The position numbers were made by a program, and so were the translations under genes. Positions 45,225 through 53,957 of a DNA stretch of 64,000 bases are shown in pieces; within the stretch, counting starts at the first letter, position 1, and the number at the start of each line of letters is the position of its first letter. The notes below the pieces were generated by a model. The model ran no database searches. It was not told the origin of the DNA and saw only the letters and a list, made by a program, of their open reading frames with translations. The DNA comes from an uncultured Collinsella sp. (GTDB lineage: Bacteria; Actinomycetota; Coriobacteriia; Coriobacteriales; Coriobacteriaceae): contig CATYLC010000013.1 of assembly GCA_958408685.1 (NCBI GenBank), positions 1-64,000 of the forward strand, in the 5' to 3' direction.

Positions 45225-46639
45225 GGACCGGGGCGCGAGGTCGCGGGGGCATGCCGCTCTCCTTCGTCATCGCGCGCTACTTCGCCTACGCGTTCGCGGC
45301 GGTTGCCACGGCGTGGCTCGCCTCGTTCATGGCGCTCTCCGCGGCGATCAACGCGGGCTTCGTCTACGAGGCAAGCTGGGGGCCGGCCAATACGCGCGAG
45401 GTCGCGGAGGGCCTGGCACGCGACGGCGTCTGCGGGCAGCAGGACGTGCCGACGGCGTACCGCTACCTCATCCTGAACAAGGACGGATACGTGCTGATGA
45501 CAGACCTCGAGGGCACGCGGCTCGAGGACGCGACGGAAATGGCCCGTGCGGCACTCGCCGCGGATCCGGGCATAGTGGAGATTGAGGGCGGGGGCTCGGG
45601 CCTCACCTACGCCGCGTTCCCGCTCAAGGGCGGCGGGGCCTGCGCACTCGTCAGTGAGTACCTGCCGCAGTGGGTCTCGCGCGACCTCGCCGGCCTGCTT
45701 CCCAACCCGCAGAACCTCATGCTCGTCAGCGCCGCTGCGGGAAGCGCGCTCGCGCTCGCGCTCGTGGCGCGCCGCGCGAGCCGCGTGATCTCGCGCAAGA
45801 TGGCGCCGCTCGCGGATGCGGCGGAGCGCGTCGGCGCGGGGGAGCTCGACTTCGCGGTCGGCAGCACCAACGTGCGCGAGGTGAACGACGTCCTCGCCGC
45901 GATGGACGCCATGCGGGCCTCCCTCGCCGAGTCGCTCGAAGCCCGCTGGGCCGCGGAGCGGGGGCAGCGCGAGCAGGTGGCGTCGCTCGCCCACGACCTC
46001 AAGACGCCGCTCACCGTGCTGCGTGCCAACGCCGACTTCGTGGCGGAGGAGCTGGAAGACGAGAAAGACGCCGACCTCGCGGCCGCCGCGCGCGACATAG
46101 CCGGCAGTGTCGAAAGGCTCGACGGCTACGTGCGCCTGCTCATCGAGGCCTCGCGCGGGTCCGGCGGGGCGGAGAGGGCCCCCATGCGGCCGGCCGAGCT
46201 CTGCGAGCAGATCCTCGCCGAGGCCGCCCAGATCGCCCGGGCGCGAGGCGTGACGCTCGACGCGGCCACGGGCCCTGCTGTCGCGGGCGCGCCCGAGGCC
46301 CCGCTCGACCGAACCGCCCTGGCGCGAGCCGCCGCGAACCTCGTGGCCAACGCCGCCGAGCACGCGCGAGCGCGCGTGGCGGTCTCCTGCGACATCGCGG
46401 GCGGCCACCTCGTCATCGAGGTGGCCGACGACGGACCGGGCTTCTCTCCCGCCGCCCTCGAACGCGGCTGCGAGCGCCTCTTCACAGACGACTCCTCCCG
46501 TTCCTCGCGCGACGGAGGCCGCCACTACGGGCTCGGCCTCCACGCCGCCTCCGAGGCCGCGAGCGCCCACGGGGGCTCCGTCTCGCTCGCCAACAGCCCC
46601 TCGGGCGGCGCGGTGGCCACCATCGCGGTCCCCCTGTGA
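45212..46639 (+). CDS. Sensor histidine kinase of the Lan locus
   Basis: 475 residues from a GTG that overlaps the regulator gene; an ATG at 45251 would remove 13 residues and is equally possible. A membrane helix at about 18-42, an outer sensor domain to about 170, a second helix near 173-190, HAMP, HisKA with H261 in SLAHDLKTPLTVL and HATPase (NLVANAAEHA, DDGPGFS, HYGLGLHAAS). The HDLKTPLT box is typical of kinases that sense peptide antibiotics or cell-wall stress. The gene ends at a hairpin overlapping its stop. Codon usage is as G+C-rich as the rest of the block. Confidence 0.88.
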   Translation: MAALRTGARGRGGMPLSFVIARYFAYAFAAVATAWLASFMALSAAINAGFVYEASWGPANTREVAEGLARDGVCGQQDVPTAYRYLILNKDGYVLMTDLEGTRLEDATEMARAALAADPGIVEIEGGGSGLTYAAFPLKGGGACALVSEYLPQWVSRDLAGLLPNPQNLMLVSAAAGSALALALVARRASRVISRKMAPLADAAERVGAGELDFAVGSTNVREVNDVLAAMDAMRASLAESLEARWAAERGQREQVASLAHDLKTPLTVLRANADFVAEELEDEKDADLAAAARDIAGSVERLDGYVRLLIEASRGSGGAERAPMRPAELCEQILAEAAQIARARGVTLDAATGPAVAGAPEAPLDRTALARAAANLVANAAEHARARVAVSCDIAGGHLVIEVADDGPGFSPAALERGCERLFTDDSSRSSRDGGRHYGLGLHAASEAASAHGGSVSLANSPSGGAVATIAVPL

Positions 46640-46663
46640 GGGCCTGACGACTCAGGCCCTCAC
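46636..46663 (+). terminator. Hairpin closing the Lan locus
   Basis: GTGAGGGCCTGA (46636-46647) pairs exactly with TCAGGCCCTCAC (46652-46663). It overlaps the kinase stop codon. No T-run follows. Confidence 0.65.
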
Positions 46664-47442
46664 ACCGGCGTGCCTCGCAATCAAACGCTTCCATCTTGAA
46701 ACACGGGGAGTAAATCGCGAAATCGCAGGTGGAAGGGAGTAAAACGACAAAGAAAAAGCCTCCGTTCCAACGAGGGAACAGAAGCTCGATAAACGGATTT
46801 ACTCACCAATGTCGCTGATGGCTTTGCCGTGACTCTCGTACGAAACGAAACTCAGCGGCACAGTGCGGCACTCAAAAGAGCAGGTCAAAGCCCTATCGGC
46901 CTACTCCCACTCGATGGCTTCAGCTCTGCCGTCCCGTCATTCCAGTTGCGCCCAGTTTTCGGTGCCGTCTCGAACCGAGTGCCGCCAGGTAACGCCATGT
47001 CGCGTTTCGTCGGCCTCGGGGACAAAAGCTGGGATAACTTCAAAAACTATTTTCAAACTCAGGACGTTGAGTTTTTGTTTTTGTCCCAAAGGCCGAGATT
47101 GGCCGCCTTTGGAGGCTCGATAGCGCCGAAAATGCCCGTTTTGAAACTCAGCCGCCCTTTAGCTTGCAAGCCGCCAGCTGCAATCGTAAGTGAATTAACG
47201 AGGGTGACTTTCGAGCCGTTCGCAAAACCGCAGGTCATAAGTTTCAACTATTGATCGCAAAGAGGAATCGTGCCAGGTGGCTATCTCATGAGTTCATCCG
47301 TGACCGACGTGGCAGCCAGTGCGCCGTGCGGTTTTACCCATCTTGAAGCCAAAACTGACATCGCGCGTACGATGCTATCGCCACACGATGTCAGACATTG
47401 TTCCCGACTTGACCTGATTGCTTCGCGATGAATTTCATGGCC
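46640..47442. other. Non-coding junction right of the G+C-rich block
   Basis: About 800 bases with a sharp fall in G+C just after 46690. It holds an A-rich hairpin near 46755-46782 (GTTCC/GGAAC, a possible minus-strand terminator), a degenerate coding remnant and a plus-strand hairpin CAAACTCA/TGAGTTTTTG at 47054-47077. No intact gene was found. Confidence 0.55.
46901..47068 (-). pseudogene. Degenerate C-terminal coding remnant
   Basis: On the minus strand one frame reads VFEVIPAFVPEADETRHG, then VTWRHSVRDGTENWAQLE, a TGA at 46939-46937, and RDGRAEAIEWE before a final stop at 46901. The composition looks protein-like on both sides of a single in-frame stop where Trp would fit, so a decayed gene end is plausible. 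The family was not recognised. Confidence 0.3.
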
Positions 47443-48708
47443 CTAGAGGAAAAAGTCCCTCGCGCCCACGATGCGAATGCCATCGATGTCCGTGTCGTAG
47501 GAACCTTGCCTCACGACCACAATCTTCTCGTGGTTGTCTCGTATCGACTTCAGGGGGGCGATCTCGCGTTCCCTGGTCTCGCTTGCGAACATCTCGTCAG
47601 TCACCTGCACGTAGAGCACGCGCCCGTCCTTCGTCGCGACGAAGTCAACCTCCTTGCCATAGAGCTTGCCCACATGCACGCTCCACCCTTCGTAGAGCAG
47701 CTGGAGATACACGGCGTTCTCGAACAGGCGCCCAGTATCCGTGACCCTATAGCCGGCCATCCAGGTCCTGAAGCCGGTGTCGACGATGTACTCCTTCGGA
47801 TTCGTCTTGAGGAGCGCCTTGCCGTGCAGATCGTAACGCGTGGCACGATAGAACAGGAAGGCCTCCTCGAGCGCACCCACGTACGAGGAAACGGTCTTGT
47901 TCGTGGTCTTCGACCCCGCAGAAGTTAACGCGCCGGCGATTCGGTTCGACGAGCACTCGTTGCCGATGTTGTCCGCCAGGAATTCGGCCACATAGCGCAG
48001 CAGAGAAGGGTCGGTCACCGCGCTTTTGCCCTTCCCGCGCTCGCGGTTGACGATATCGCGCACGGCGATGGCCTCGTAGACTCCGGACATGTACGCCGAG
48101 TGCTGCGCCTGGGTCGTCGATAGGGATGCAATGGCTGGCATGCCCCCGTACTCAAGGTAACGAGTAAGCATATCGTCAAAGAGAACGGGGTCCCCCTCGG
48201 GAGTGAGAGCCACCGACCTTCCCGATGCAAACTCGATCCCGCAGAAGTCAGCGAACTCGGAGAAGGACAGGGGCAGCATCTTTACCTCTACGTAGCGCCC
48301 GGACAGATAGGTGGCCAGCTCGCTCGAGAGAAGATACGCGTTCGAGCCCGTGAGGTAGATGTCGCAATCGAAGTCGACCCTCATCGCATTGACCGCATCC
48401 TGCCAGCCATCGATTCTCTGGGGCTCGTCTATGAAGACGTAGGTGCGCCCCTTGTCCGACAGGCACCCGCGAATGTGATCATAAAGCTGGTCCTCCGTCT
48501 TGATGCCCGTGCCCTTGCTTTCCAGGTTGACGCTCACAAAGCCGCGGCCAGCGACTCCTTCAGACTCGATGGTCATCCTGATTAGGTCGAGGAGGCTCGA
48601 CTTGCCGCACCTGCGCACGCCCGTGATCACCTTGATGAGGTCGGTGTCACGGAAGAGCATCGCCTCCTCGAGGTATCTGTCACGGTTCCTGAGCCTGCTG
48701 CACTTCAA
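47443..48708 (-). CDS. AAA ATPase with DUF4143 domain (copy 2)
   Basis: 421 residues. Walker A GVRRCGKS (30-37) is preceded by LIKVITG; Walker B is YVFIDEPQRI, with Pro where relatives have Ile; the sensor is LTGSNAYLLSSELA. The C-terminal DUF4143 half has LFENAVYLQLLYEGWSVHVG, KEVDFVATKDGRVLYVQV, a nuclease-like arrangement. It resembles the protein at 40175-41437 in design but clearly differs in sequence, so it is a paralogue rather than a recent duplicate. The start is TTG with AGGAGC eight bases upstream. A dyad covers its leader. Role unknown. Confidence 0.85.
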   Translation of the reverse strand: MKCSRLRNRDRYLEEAMLFRDTDLIKVITGVRRCGKSSLLDLIRMTIESEGVAGRGFVSVNLESKGTGIKTEDQLYDHIRGCLSDKGRTYVFIDEPQRIDGWQDAVNAMRVDFDCDIYLTGSNAYLLSSELATYLSGRYVEVKMLPLSFSEFADFCGIEFASGRSVALTPEGDPVLFDDMLTRYLEYGGMPAIASLSTTQAQHSAYMSGVYEAIAVRDIVNRERGKGKSAVTDPSLLRYVAEFLADNIGNECSSNRIAGALTSAGSKTTNKTVSSYVGALEEAFLFYRATRYDLHGKALLKTNPKEYIVDTGFRTWMAGYRVTDTGRLFENAVYLQLLYEGWSVHVGKLYGKEVDFVATKDGRVLYVQVTDEMFASETREREIAPLKSIRDNHEKIVVVRQGSYDTDIDGIRIVGARDFFL

Positions 48709-48714
48709 GGGCTG

Positions 48715-48749
48715 CTCCTAAAACTCGAATCTGGTTACACTTTTAGGAG
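48715..48749. promoter_or_regulatory. Dyad CTCCTAAAA / TTTTAGGAG before DUF4143 copy 2
   Basis: Perfect 9-base arms at 48715-48723 and 48741-48749, 17 bases apart. The left arm overlaps the ribosome-binding site of the minus-strand gene, so binding or RNA pairing there could block translation. Confidence 0.5.
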
Positions 48750-48909
48750 TATCGTAACTCCGCGCCACAAGATGAGCAAACGGCGTACCTCGAGACGAAT
48801 CGACTAAAGGAATTGCGCACCTGCCGGGAGGCAGGGCAGCCTGCTTGATCATCTCGGACTGTTAATTAATAAACCCCAAAAGCCAGACCGTACGGTGCCG
48901 CTCGTTTCG

Positions 48910-49545
48910 CTAAATAGACTTGATGGGATGGCGGATCACGGTCTTGAGCTTCTCCGGCGCGCACTTGCGCGGGTCGGAGAGGTAAATCTCGTGATGGAGG
49001 CGGGATTCGGAGAAGTCGGGCGCATATCCCTGTTCCGCCGCAAATGCGCGCATGGCGCTTATAGTCGCCGGTTCGTCGTCGTAAGGCCCGGCGTGCATGC
49101 ACTGAACGCATAAGCCCTCGTCGACCTCCAGCAGCTCAACTGCCGAGAAGTCCAGCTTCTTCTTGGCGGCAGCTTCCGAAACTGCCCAGTCGAAGTCCTC
49201 GCGAGTAACGAAATCGGGCAGACGGATGCACGAGATGAAGTTGAAGTCGTCCTTCCGCGCATAATCGATCTCGCCATCGGCGCGGTCTTGCCACCAGAAG
49301 CCCTCGAGCGGCGGCACGACGAAGTCGAAATAGCCTTCGATCTCTCGCGGGCCCTTCTTCGACATCTTGATGGTATAAGCGACGCCGTAGAGCAGCGGCA
49401 ACGCGTTCTGGTACTCGCCGCCTTCGGCATTGGGATTGCCCTTGCCCCGCACGGCGACGTAGCTCATAGGCGGAACGGTTACGACACCCGGCTTGCCGGA
49501 CGGCCTGTAGAGCTCCCTGAACTCCTTCTTGAAATCGTATGCCAT
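48910..49545 (-). CDS. GyrI-like small-molecule-binding domain protein
   Basis: 211 residues. MAYDFKKEFRELYRPSGKPG, VPPMSYVAVRGKGNPN and LLYGVAYTIKMSKKGP are typical of stand-alone GyrI-like (SOUL/Rob effector-binding) proteins common in Firmicutes and Actinobacteria, and CMHAGPYDDEPATISAM lies on the second repeat. They bind cationic or drug-like small molecules, and some hydrolyse them. GGGAGG lies before the ATG at 49545. It stands alone. No DNA-binding domain is present, so it is not itself a regulator. Confidence 0.88.
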   Translation of the reverse strand: MAYDFKKEFRELYRPSGKPGVVTVPPMSYVAVRGKGNPNAEGGEYQNALPLLYGVAYTIKMSKKGPREIEGYFDFVVPPLEGFWWQDRADGEIDYARKDDFNFISCIRLPDFVTREDFDWAVSEAAAKKKLDFSAVELLEVDEGLCVQCMHAGPYDDEPATISAMRAFAAEQGYAPDFSESRLHHEIYLSDPRKCAPEKLKTVIRHPIKSI

Positions 49546-49596
49546 CGCAACAAACCTCCCTGAGCTTGGGTTTCCGTCGATATCCGACCAAATATA

Positions 49597-49634
49597 GCAA
49601 TGGGCGCGGCTTCGGAAGAGGCCGCGCCCATTGC
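49597..49634 (-). terminator. Terminator after guaA
   Basis: GCAATGGGCGCGGC (49597-49610) and its exact complement (49621-49634) form a 14-bp stem. Read on the minus strand it is followed by TATATTTGG. Confidence 0.8.
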
Positions 49635-49666
49635 AGGATATTATAACACAGAATCGAACGTCTGTT

Positions 49667-51265
49667 CTATTCCCACTCGATGGTCGCCGGCGGCTTAGAC
49701 GTGATGTCGTAGCACACGCGGTTGGCGCCGGGAACCTCGGCAACGATGCGGCCGGAGATGCGGGCCAGCACGTCGTAGGGCAGCTTGGCCCAGTCGGCGG
49801 TCATGGCATCGCTGGACTCGACAGCGCGCAGGATAATCGGGCGCTGATAAGTGCGCTCGTCGCCCATAACGCCCACGGACTTGATGTCGGGCAGGACCGC
49901 GAAATACTGCCAGCAGCTGTGCTCGGAGTTGCGCTCGCCGGTCTGCTCAAACAGGCGCTGGTTGTAGGCGTCGAGCTCCTCGCGCACGATGGCGTCGGCG
50001 TTCTTGAGGATCTCGAGCTTCTCCTTATCGACCGCACCGATGATGCGGATGGCCAGACCCGGACCCGGGAAAGGCTGGCGGAACACGATGTGACCCGGCA
50101 GGCCAAGCGCCAGACCAAGCGCGCGGACCTCGTCCTTAAAGAAGTGGTCGAGCGGCTCAATGAGGTCGAAGTGCACGCCCTCGGGGAACGGGATCAGGTT
50201 GTGGTGGCTCTTGATGGTGGCCGTCTTACCGCCCGTCTTGCGAGCGCCGGACTCGATGATGTCGGGGTAGATGGTGCCCTGAGCCAGGTACTTGACCGGC
50301 TTGCCATCGGTCTCGAGCTGCTGAGCAACCGCGAAGAACTCTTTCCAGAACTGCGTACCGATGATGCGGCGCTTCTCCTCGGGCTCGGTCACGCCGGCCA
50401 GAAGCTCGGCATAGCGATCCTCGGCGTGGACGTGGATAAAGTCGACGTCAAACTGCTTGGTAAAGACCTCCTCCACCTGCTCGGGCTCGCCCTTGCGCAG
50501 CAGACCGTGGTTGATAAACACGCAGGTCATCTGCTTGCCCACGGCGCGGGCGCCCAGCGCAGCCACGACGGAGGAGTCGACGCCACCGGACAGGGCCAGA
50601 ATCACGCGGTCGTCGCCGACCTTCTCGCGGAACTCGGCCGTCATGGTCTCGACCAGGTTGTCCATGCTCCAGTTGGGCTCCAGGCCGCAGATCTCAAACA
50701 GGAAATTGCTCAGCAGCTGCTGACCGTACTCGGAGTGCTTGACCTCGGGGTGGAACTGCGTGGTGAAAATCTTACGCTCGGGGCACTCCATGGCGGCAAC
50801 CGGGCACACGTCGGTGCTGGCGGTAACGGTAAAGCCCTCGGGCACCTCGGAAACGGCGTCGCGGTGGCTCATCCACACGGTCTGCTCCATGGGCGTGGAG
50901 TTAAAGAGCTTGGCGCCGGCCGTGCGCGTGATGGTGGCGCGGCCGTACTCGCCCACCTCGGAGTGACCGACCTTGCCACCGAGCGTCACGGCCGTGATCT
51001 GATGGCCGTAGCAGAAGCCCAGGACGGGAAGACCCAGGTCAAAGATGGCAGGATCGATGGACGGAGCGTCCTCGGCATACACAGAAGCCGGGCCGCCGGA
51101 AAGGATGAGCGCAGAGGCGTTCATCTCGCGAATCTCGTCGGCCGAGATGTCGCAGGGGACAATCTCGGAATACACGTTGAGGTCGCGGACGCGACGGGCA
51201 ATGAGCTGACCGTACTGCGCACCAAAGTCGAGTACGAGGACCTTTGCGGAAGCATTTTGATCCAT
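49667..51265 (-). CDS. guaA: GMP synthase (glutamine-hydrolysing)
   Basis: 532 residues, full length. The class I amidotransferase half has the catalytic Cys85 in GFCYGHQI and the His/Glu pair in TTQFHPEVKHSE. The ATP-pyrophosphatase half has the P-loop LSGGVDSSV near 245-253. The dimerisation domain ends in the conserved KPPATIEWE. It converts XMP to GMP using glutamine and ATP. I chose the ATG at 51265 with AGGGGG six bases upstream; the longer frame starts in non-homologous DNA. It stands alone with its own terminator. Confidence 0.97.
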   Translation of the reverse strand: MDQNASAKVLVLDFGAQYGQLIARRVRDLNVYSEIVPCDISADEIREMNASALILSGGPASVYAEDAPSIDPAIFDLGLPVLGFCYGHQITAVTLGGKVGHSEVGEYGRATITRTAGAKLFNSTPMEQTVWMSHRDAVSEVPEGFTVTASTDVCPVAAMECPERKIFTTQFHPEVKHSEYGQQLLSNFLFEICGLEPNWSMDNLVETMTAEFREKVGDDRVILALSGGVDSSVVAALGARAVGKQMTCVFINHGLLRKGEPEQVEEVFTKQFDVDFIHVHAEDRYAELLAGVTEPEEKRRIIGTQFWKEFFAVAQQLETDGKPVKYLAQGTIYPDIIESGARKTGGKTATIKSHHNLIPFPEGVHFDLIEPLDHFFKDEVRALGLALGLPGHIVFRQPFPGPGLAIRIIGAVDKEKLEILKNADAIVREELDAYNQRLFEQTGERNSEHSCWQYFAVLPDIKSVGVMGDERTYQRPIILRAVESSDAMTADWAKLPYDVLARISGRIVAEVPGANRVCYDITSKPPATIEWE

Positions 51266-51533
51266 GGTATCCCCCTCTTGTTGGCGGGGAGCCGGTGCCC
51301 GCCCGCGCGAATGAACGAAAATATCTTTCATAGTGTACACGTTATATGGGGTTTCTCGTCCCTCGCAGCCATCAGCGCACGGCAAACGCACGACCTGGGC
51401 CCCTATTTGACGGCAATTGAAGTGTTAACAGACGTTACAGATGATGTAATACGTTTGAACATTGGACGCCCTGTGCCACAATACTGCCGAACGACTCCGC
51501 CTCTGTGGCGGCAAATACGATAGGAATATCAGC

Positions 51534-52547
51534 ATGAAGCGCATCCTTCTCATCGCCACGGGCGGCACCATCGCATCTACCGAGGACGGCAACGGCCTCT
51601 CCCCCGCCCTGACCGGTGAGGAACTCGCCCAGAGCGTTCCCGAGATCTCGGGCCTCTGCGAGCTCGACGTCGTGCAGCCCATGAACATCGACAGCACCAA
51701 TATGCGCCCGAGCGACTGGATGCGTATCCGCGACGTCATCGTCGAGGGCTATGCCGACCACGACGGCTTCGTGATTCTGCACGGCACCGACACCATGAGC
51801 TACACCGCGGCAGCGCTTTCCTATCTGATTCAGGACAGTCCCAAGCCCATCGTACTCACCGGCTCGCAAAAGCCCATGGGCAATCCCTTTACCGACGCCA
51901 AGCTCAATCTGTACCAGAGCCTGCTCTATGCGCTCGACGAGCACTCGCACGACGTCTCGATCGTGTTTGGCGGCGTTGCCATTGCCGGCACGCGCGCCCG
52001 CAAGCAGCGCACCATGAGCTTTAACGCGTTCATTAGCGTCAACTATCCGCCCATCGCCTATATCCGCAACGGCCGCATCGTGCGCAATGGGCTTCACGGC
52101 ACGCATCAGGGCGAAAACCCGGTGCGTTTCTACGACAGCATCGACCCACGCGTATTTGTACTCAAGCTTACGCCCGGCGTAAACCCGGGCATCCTCGACG
52201 CCCTTGCCGACAGCTACGACGCCGTGATTCTGGAGACCTTTGGCATTGGCGGTATTCCCGAGTTTGGCGAGTCCGGCGAGTCGTTCCAAGAGGCAATTTT
52301 TCGCTGGGTCGATTCGGGCCGCACCGTCGTTATGACCACGCAGGTCCCCGAAGAGGGCCTCGATCTGGGCGTTTATGAGGTCGGCCGCGCTTACGCCGAT
52401 CATCCGGGTATTCTGCGCGGCGACGACATGACCACCGAGACGCTCGTGGCCAAGACCATGTGGGCACTCGGCCAGTCACGCGATGCCGCCGAGATTCAGC
52501 GCCTGTTCTACAGCCAAGTCAACCACGACCGTATCCCGATGGCGTAA
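51534..52547 (+). CDS. ansA: L-asparaginase (type I)
   Basis: 337 residues. The two catalytic Thr motifs are ATGGTIAST (Thr12) and LHGTDTMSYTAAAL (residues 82-95, Thr86). The protein has no signal peptide, so the enzyme is cytoplasmic. It hydrolyses asparagine to aspartate and ammonia. ILLIATGG and VLTGSQKPM, LNLYQSL are family-typical. AGGA lies 9 bases before the ATG. It is divergent from guaA with about 270 bases between starts. Confidence 0.93.
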   Translation: MKRILLIATGGTIASTEDGNGLSPALTGEELAQSVPEISGLCELDVVQPMNIDSTNMRPSDWMRIRDVIVEGYADHDGFVILHGTDTMSYTAAALSYLIQDSPKPIVLTGSQKPMGNPFTDAKLNLYQSLLYALDEHSHDVSIVFGGVAIAGTRARKQRTMSFNAFISVNYPPIAYIRNGRIVRNGLHGTHQGENPVRFYDSIDPRVFVLKLTPGVNPGILDALADSYDAVILETFGIGGIPEFGESGESFQEAIFRWVDSGRTVVMTTQVPEEGLDLGVYEVGRAYADHPGILRGDDMTTETLVAKTMWALGQSRDAAEIQRLFYSQVNHDRIPMA

Positions 52548-52587
52548 TCCCTAAGGCAGTTCCGCTTATCGCAGCCCCAAACGACAG

Positions 52588-52833
52588 GTGGTCCCCCTCG
52601 GGCTGTGCAAAAAACGGAGTATTCTGCAGTTCCTCGGCCGGAGGCATAGAATCAGCCGATTGTTAGACGAACTTTTAGTACGAAGGAGCCGTCTAGTAAA
52701 TATTTATTCCACATTTTTATTTAGCGTGTGGATTAACTACTGCCAAAAAGGCAAAGCCAGCCGTCCGAGCTACCATCTACGGCTGAATAGGTGCTGAATA
52801 CTCGCGATTTTGCACATCGCAACCAGGGGGACC
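52588..52833. mobile_element. MITE-like element with imperfect 40-bp terminal inverted repeats
   Basis: The left end (about 52590-52629: GGTCCCCCT, then TGTGCAAAA and GAGTATTCTGC) pairs imperfectly with the right end (about 52791-52833: GTGCTGAATACTC, TTTTGCACA, AGGGGGACC). The interior of about 160 bases is A+T-rich with no supported gene. It fills most of the gap between the asparaginase and the XRE gene. Confidence 0.5.
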
Positions 52834-52868
52834 CGTCCAAAGAGCGTCAAATACAGCGGAGGAACGCC

Positions 52869-53087
52869 CTATTCAATGCCCTCGAGAAGCTCTGACACCG
52901 TCATGCCGAGTGCGGGCGCGATCTTAAATAGAACCTTAAGCGTGAAATTTGCCGTCCCATCTTCGATTCGGTCGAGGTAGGGTCGGCTGATTCCTGTCGC
53001 CACACAAAAATCAACCTTGGAGATACCAAGGTCCCTGCGTGTCTCTTCGACCCGCCTGCCAAGAATCTGTTTCGCATGTTCATTCAT
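52869..53087 (-). CDS. XRE-family regulator
   Basis: 72 residues, nearly all helix-turn-helix: GRRVEETRRDLGISKVDFCV then ATGISRPYLDRIEDG and ALGMTVSELLEGIE. The ATG at 53087 lacks a strong ribosome site; a TTG at 53111 would add eight residues. It is divergent from an unknown gene at 53164, and a perfect 26-bp palindrome lies between them, a likely operator for this protein. Confidence 0.82.
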   Translation of the reverse strand: MNEHAKQILGRRVEETRRDLGISKVDFCVATGISRPYLDRIEDGTANFTLKVLFKIAPALGMTVSELLEGIE

Positions 53088-53115
53088 GCAGACGAGTTTG
53101 AAATGGAGCAAAACA

Positions 53116-53141
53116 AAAACGTAAACTATAGTTTACGTTTT
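53116..53141. promoter_or_regulatory. Perfect 26-bp palindromic operator
   Basis: AAAACGTAAACTA (53116-53128) is directly followed by its exact complement (53129-53141). It sits midway between the divergent XRE gene and the gene at 53164, so one bound dimer could control both. Confidence 0.75.
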
Positions 53142-53163
53142 GCCGAATACACAGGAGTTTTCT

Positions 53164-53553
53164 ATGTCGGGTTCTTCGGTCCGCATGTACCGAGCCACAC
53201 TTCGCACAAGCAGCGAACCGCCCAAGCTCGTCGTCGTTGAAGCTGAATGCCTTTCGCCCGATGAGCGCACAGCATTTGCATTGCTATCAAGTCGCGTCGC
53301 CGCCGTTCTGGTCCCTTGCCCGGCGCAAGGTGAACTTGCCATCCAATGCCAAGCGCACAGCTGCTCGCTCAAGCAGGCTGCCGTAATCGCAACCAGCCAA
53401 CGAGGTCTGCCCCTTCTCCTGGAAGCCGGTATCGCACTTGCCCTTCGCGGCACCGGATACGAAAACGAGGCCGCCGCCGACATGGTCTTTAAACCACGAT
53501 CGAGCGGCGGCCTCGCAGCAGCCATTGAATATGTGTGCAGGCTCGTTGCCTAA
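53164..53553 (+). CDS. Unknown 129-residue protein divergent from XRE regulator
   Basis: 129 residues, mixed alpha/beta, with no signal or membrane helix. Recognisable features are only a strand pattern (KLVVVEAECLSPDERTAFAL, AAVLVPCPAQGELAIQC) and a C-terminal helix. AGGAG lies about 6 bases before the ATG at 53164. It shares a palindromic control region with the XRE gene. I do not recognise a family; a conserved accessory gene or a toxin-like partner are both possible. Confidence 0.65.
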   Translation: MSGSSVRMYRATLRTSSEPPKLVVVEAECLSPDERTAFALLSSRVAAVLVPCPAQGELAIQCQAHSCSLKQAAVIATSQRGLPLLLEAGIALALRGTGYENEAAADMVFKPRSSGGLAAAIEYVCRLVA

Positions 53554-53562
53554 AAGGACAAG

Positions 53563-53946
53563 CTAGAAACCAAAGCCAAAGCCCGTTCCAGTAATCGCCG
53601 AATACATAAAGTAGACGTTGATTACATTGAGGAACACGCCCGTGATGCAGCCGTTGCGCAGGTAGCGCTCGCACGCAAGGCGTGCCATCACAGCGGAGTC
53701 CTCGTTGTTCTTTGCCTGGCGTCCCGCCGTAAAGTACGTCGCCACGCTCAGCAGCAGGTTGAGCACCGGCAGTGCCAGCAGCTCGTAGCTCTTACCCCAG
53801 CGCGTCACCTCGCCGGCTGCGTTAAACTTCGTTGCCACCTCGGGGCCAATGTTGGGGATAACACACGCTGCAACCACCAGCGGAATCACCGCAAGTACGA
53901 GCAGCGCAATACCCATGTAGCCAGCTTTTTTGCCATATTTAAACAT
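53563..53946 (-). CDS. DUF1648-type membrane protein
   Basis: 127 residues with three hydrophobic segments (about 12-32, 53-72, 100-120). Between the first two is IPNIGPEVATKFNAAGEVTRWG, the signature loop of DUF1648/SdpI-like membrane proteins. SdpI is an immunity protein in Bacillus, but most family members have no known role. AAGGACG precedes the ATG. It lies 11 bases after ychF on the same strand and is probably co-transcribed with it. Confidence 0.82.
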   Translation of the reverse strand: MFKYGKKAGYMGIALLVLAVIPLVVAACVIPNIGPEVATKFNAAGEVTRWGKSYELLALPVLNLLLSVATYFTAGRQAKNNEDSAVMARLACERYLRNGCITGVFLNVINVYFMYSAITGTGFGFGF

Positions 53947-53957
53947 ATGCGTCGTCC

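Noticed and set aside
46829..47254. 141-residue plus-strand frame right of the Lan locus
   Set aside because: No ribosome site, mixed composition and overlap with a minus-strand remnant; not supported.
49631..51523. 630-residue open frame antisense to guaA
   Set aside because: It is the shadow of guaA; composition is unlike a protein and it has no family motif.
52588..52797. 69-residue frame after the asparaginase gene
   Set aside because: It lies within the second inverted-repeat element and has no protein-like pattern.
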